From Lachnospiraceae bacterium (lineage in GTDB: Bacteria > Bacillota > Clostridia > Lachnospirales > Lachnospiraceae), in assembly GCA_014804495.1 (NCBI GenBank), contig JAAUZS010000027.1, forward strand, positions 1-6,768: 6,768 nucleotides of DNA, given 5' to 3'. Shown here piece after piece: positions 6,381 through 6,768 of the stretch; the first letter of the stretch is position 1, and every line of letters begins with the position of its first letter. Under the pieces are notes generated by a model that searched no databases, had not been told where the DNA came from, and worked only from the letters and a program-made list of their open reading frames with translations. Made by a program: the position numbers and the translations under genes.

Positions 6381-6768
6381 TTGAGATCAAAAAAGGAATT
6401 GAACCGGATGGATTAAAAGAATTAAGAGAAGATCCCATGTTAAGAAGACTTTCGCCCAAAGAAATGTTTGCAGAGTTGAAGAATCCATTGAAAGCACAGG
6501 TTATTGAGAGCCTGCGACATGAGCAGGGACAGCTTTGCGTATATTGCATGAGTAGGATTCCGAGGGAAGATAAAGACCCAGGCATAGCAGGAACAACAAT
6601 AGAGCATTTAATACCTGTTGAACCGGAAGATGGGCGTAATGTAGGACAGGCGTTGGATTATAATAATCTGTTTGCAGTCTGTCATGGAAATGTAAAAAAG
6701 CGTATGAAAGGGATTCGCAGAGTCAGAACAACGGATGATTTGACTTGTGACAAGCACCGTGGGAATAC
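6377..6768 (+). CDS. ptuB: Septu HNH nuclease PtuB-like (TIGR02646-type), 3' end outside window
   Basis: The frame runs open from the ATG at 6377 to the window end, giving 130 complete codons. The N-terminus is MIEIKKGIEPDGLKEL. The HNH core follows: a C-x2-C pair in LCVYCMSRI (C54, C57), the catalytic-type TIEHLIPV (E76, H77), YNNLFAVCHGN (C102, N105) and TCDKHRGN (C124, D125). The four cysteines would hold a structural zinc and the histidine would act in DNA cleavage. This order, with CYC, EH-P, L-AVC-GN and CDK, is the pattern of the TIGR02646/PtuB family, nucleases found with PtuA ATPases in Septu and with related ATPases in type I-A retrons. Coupling to the ATPase gene by a 4-base overlap fits a two-protein complex. 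The gene is cut by the window edge, so its C-terminal part and true length are unknown. Confidence 0.86.
   Translation, partial: MIEIKKGIEPDGLKELREDPMLRRLSPKEMFAELKNPLKAQVIESLRHEQGQLCVYCMSRIPREDKDPGIAGTTIEHLIPVEPEDGRNVGQALDYNNLFAVCHGNVKKRMKGIRRVRTTDDLTCDKHRGN

Overview
The window looks like part of a defence island from a low-GC Gram-positive bacterium, most plausibly a gut-type Clostridia (Lachnospiraceae-like) genome. The grounds are AT-rich coding sequence (rows counted by hand range from about 20 to 50% GC), strong AGGAG/GGAGG Shine-Dalgarno sites, ATG starts and tight same-strand packing. The genus-level guess is inference only. All six genes lie on the + strand; the first and last are cut by the window edges. 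There are no RNA genes, insertion sequences, CRISPR arrays or gene-free stretches over 300 bases. The only intergenic gaps are 375-436 and 4990-5069.

Left part (1-4800): the first gene is the C-terminal end of a protein with an E-x-K motif like that of PD-(D/E)XK nucleases. Next come two tightly linked genes that together look like one restriction-modification enzyme. Gene 437-1477 starts almost directly with the NPPY catalytic motif of an N6-adenine methyltransferase (Eco57I-type) and continues into a target-recognition-like C-terminus. It has no S-adenosylmethionine (SAM) binding half. Gene 1477-4800 encodes a GIY-YIG-like (T5orf172-type) nuclease domain, a DEAH superfamily 2 helicase/translocase, a long charged helical region and, at its extreme C-terminus, the missing methyltransferase motifs X and I-III. 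It stops just where NPPY should follow. The methyltransferase is therefore split between motifs III and IV, and the two halves are encoded in reverse order. Joined in the normal order, the domains would run nuclease, helicase, methyltransferase, target recognition, which resembles single-chain Type ISP enzymes but with a GIY-YIG-like nuclease.

Middle (4804-4989): a 61-residue ribbon-helix-helix protein follows three bases after the helicase stop, with its ribosome binding site inside the helicase gene. It is a candidate local regulator.

Right part (5070-6768): an ABC/SMC-like AAA ATPase overlaps by 4 bases an HNH nuclease gene of the PtuB type that runs off the window. This pair matches the Septu anti-phage system (PtuA/PtuB). 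No retron reverse transcriptase precedes it within the window, so it appears to be a stand-alone Septu.

Together the region stacks a methylation-based restriction system and an ATPase-nuclease system in one direction, with a possible shared regulator between them. The parts with the least ordinary architecture are the split, order-swapped methyltransferase and the small regulator coupled to it.
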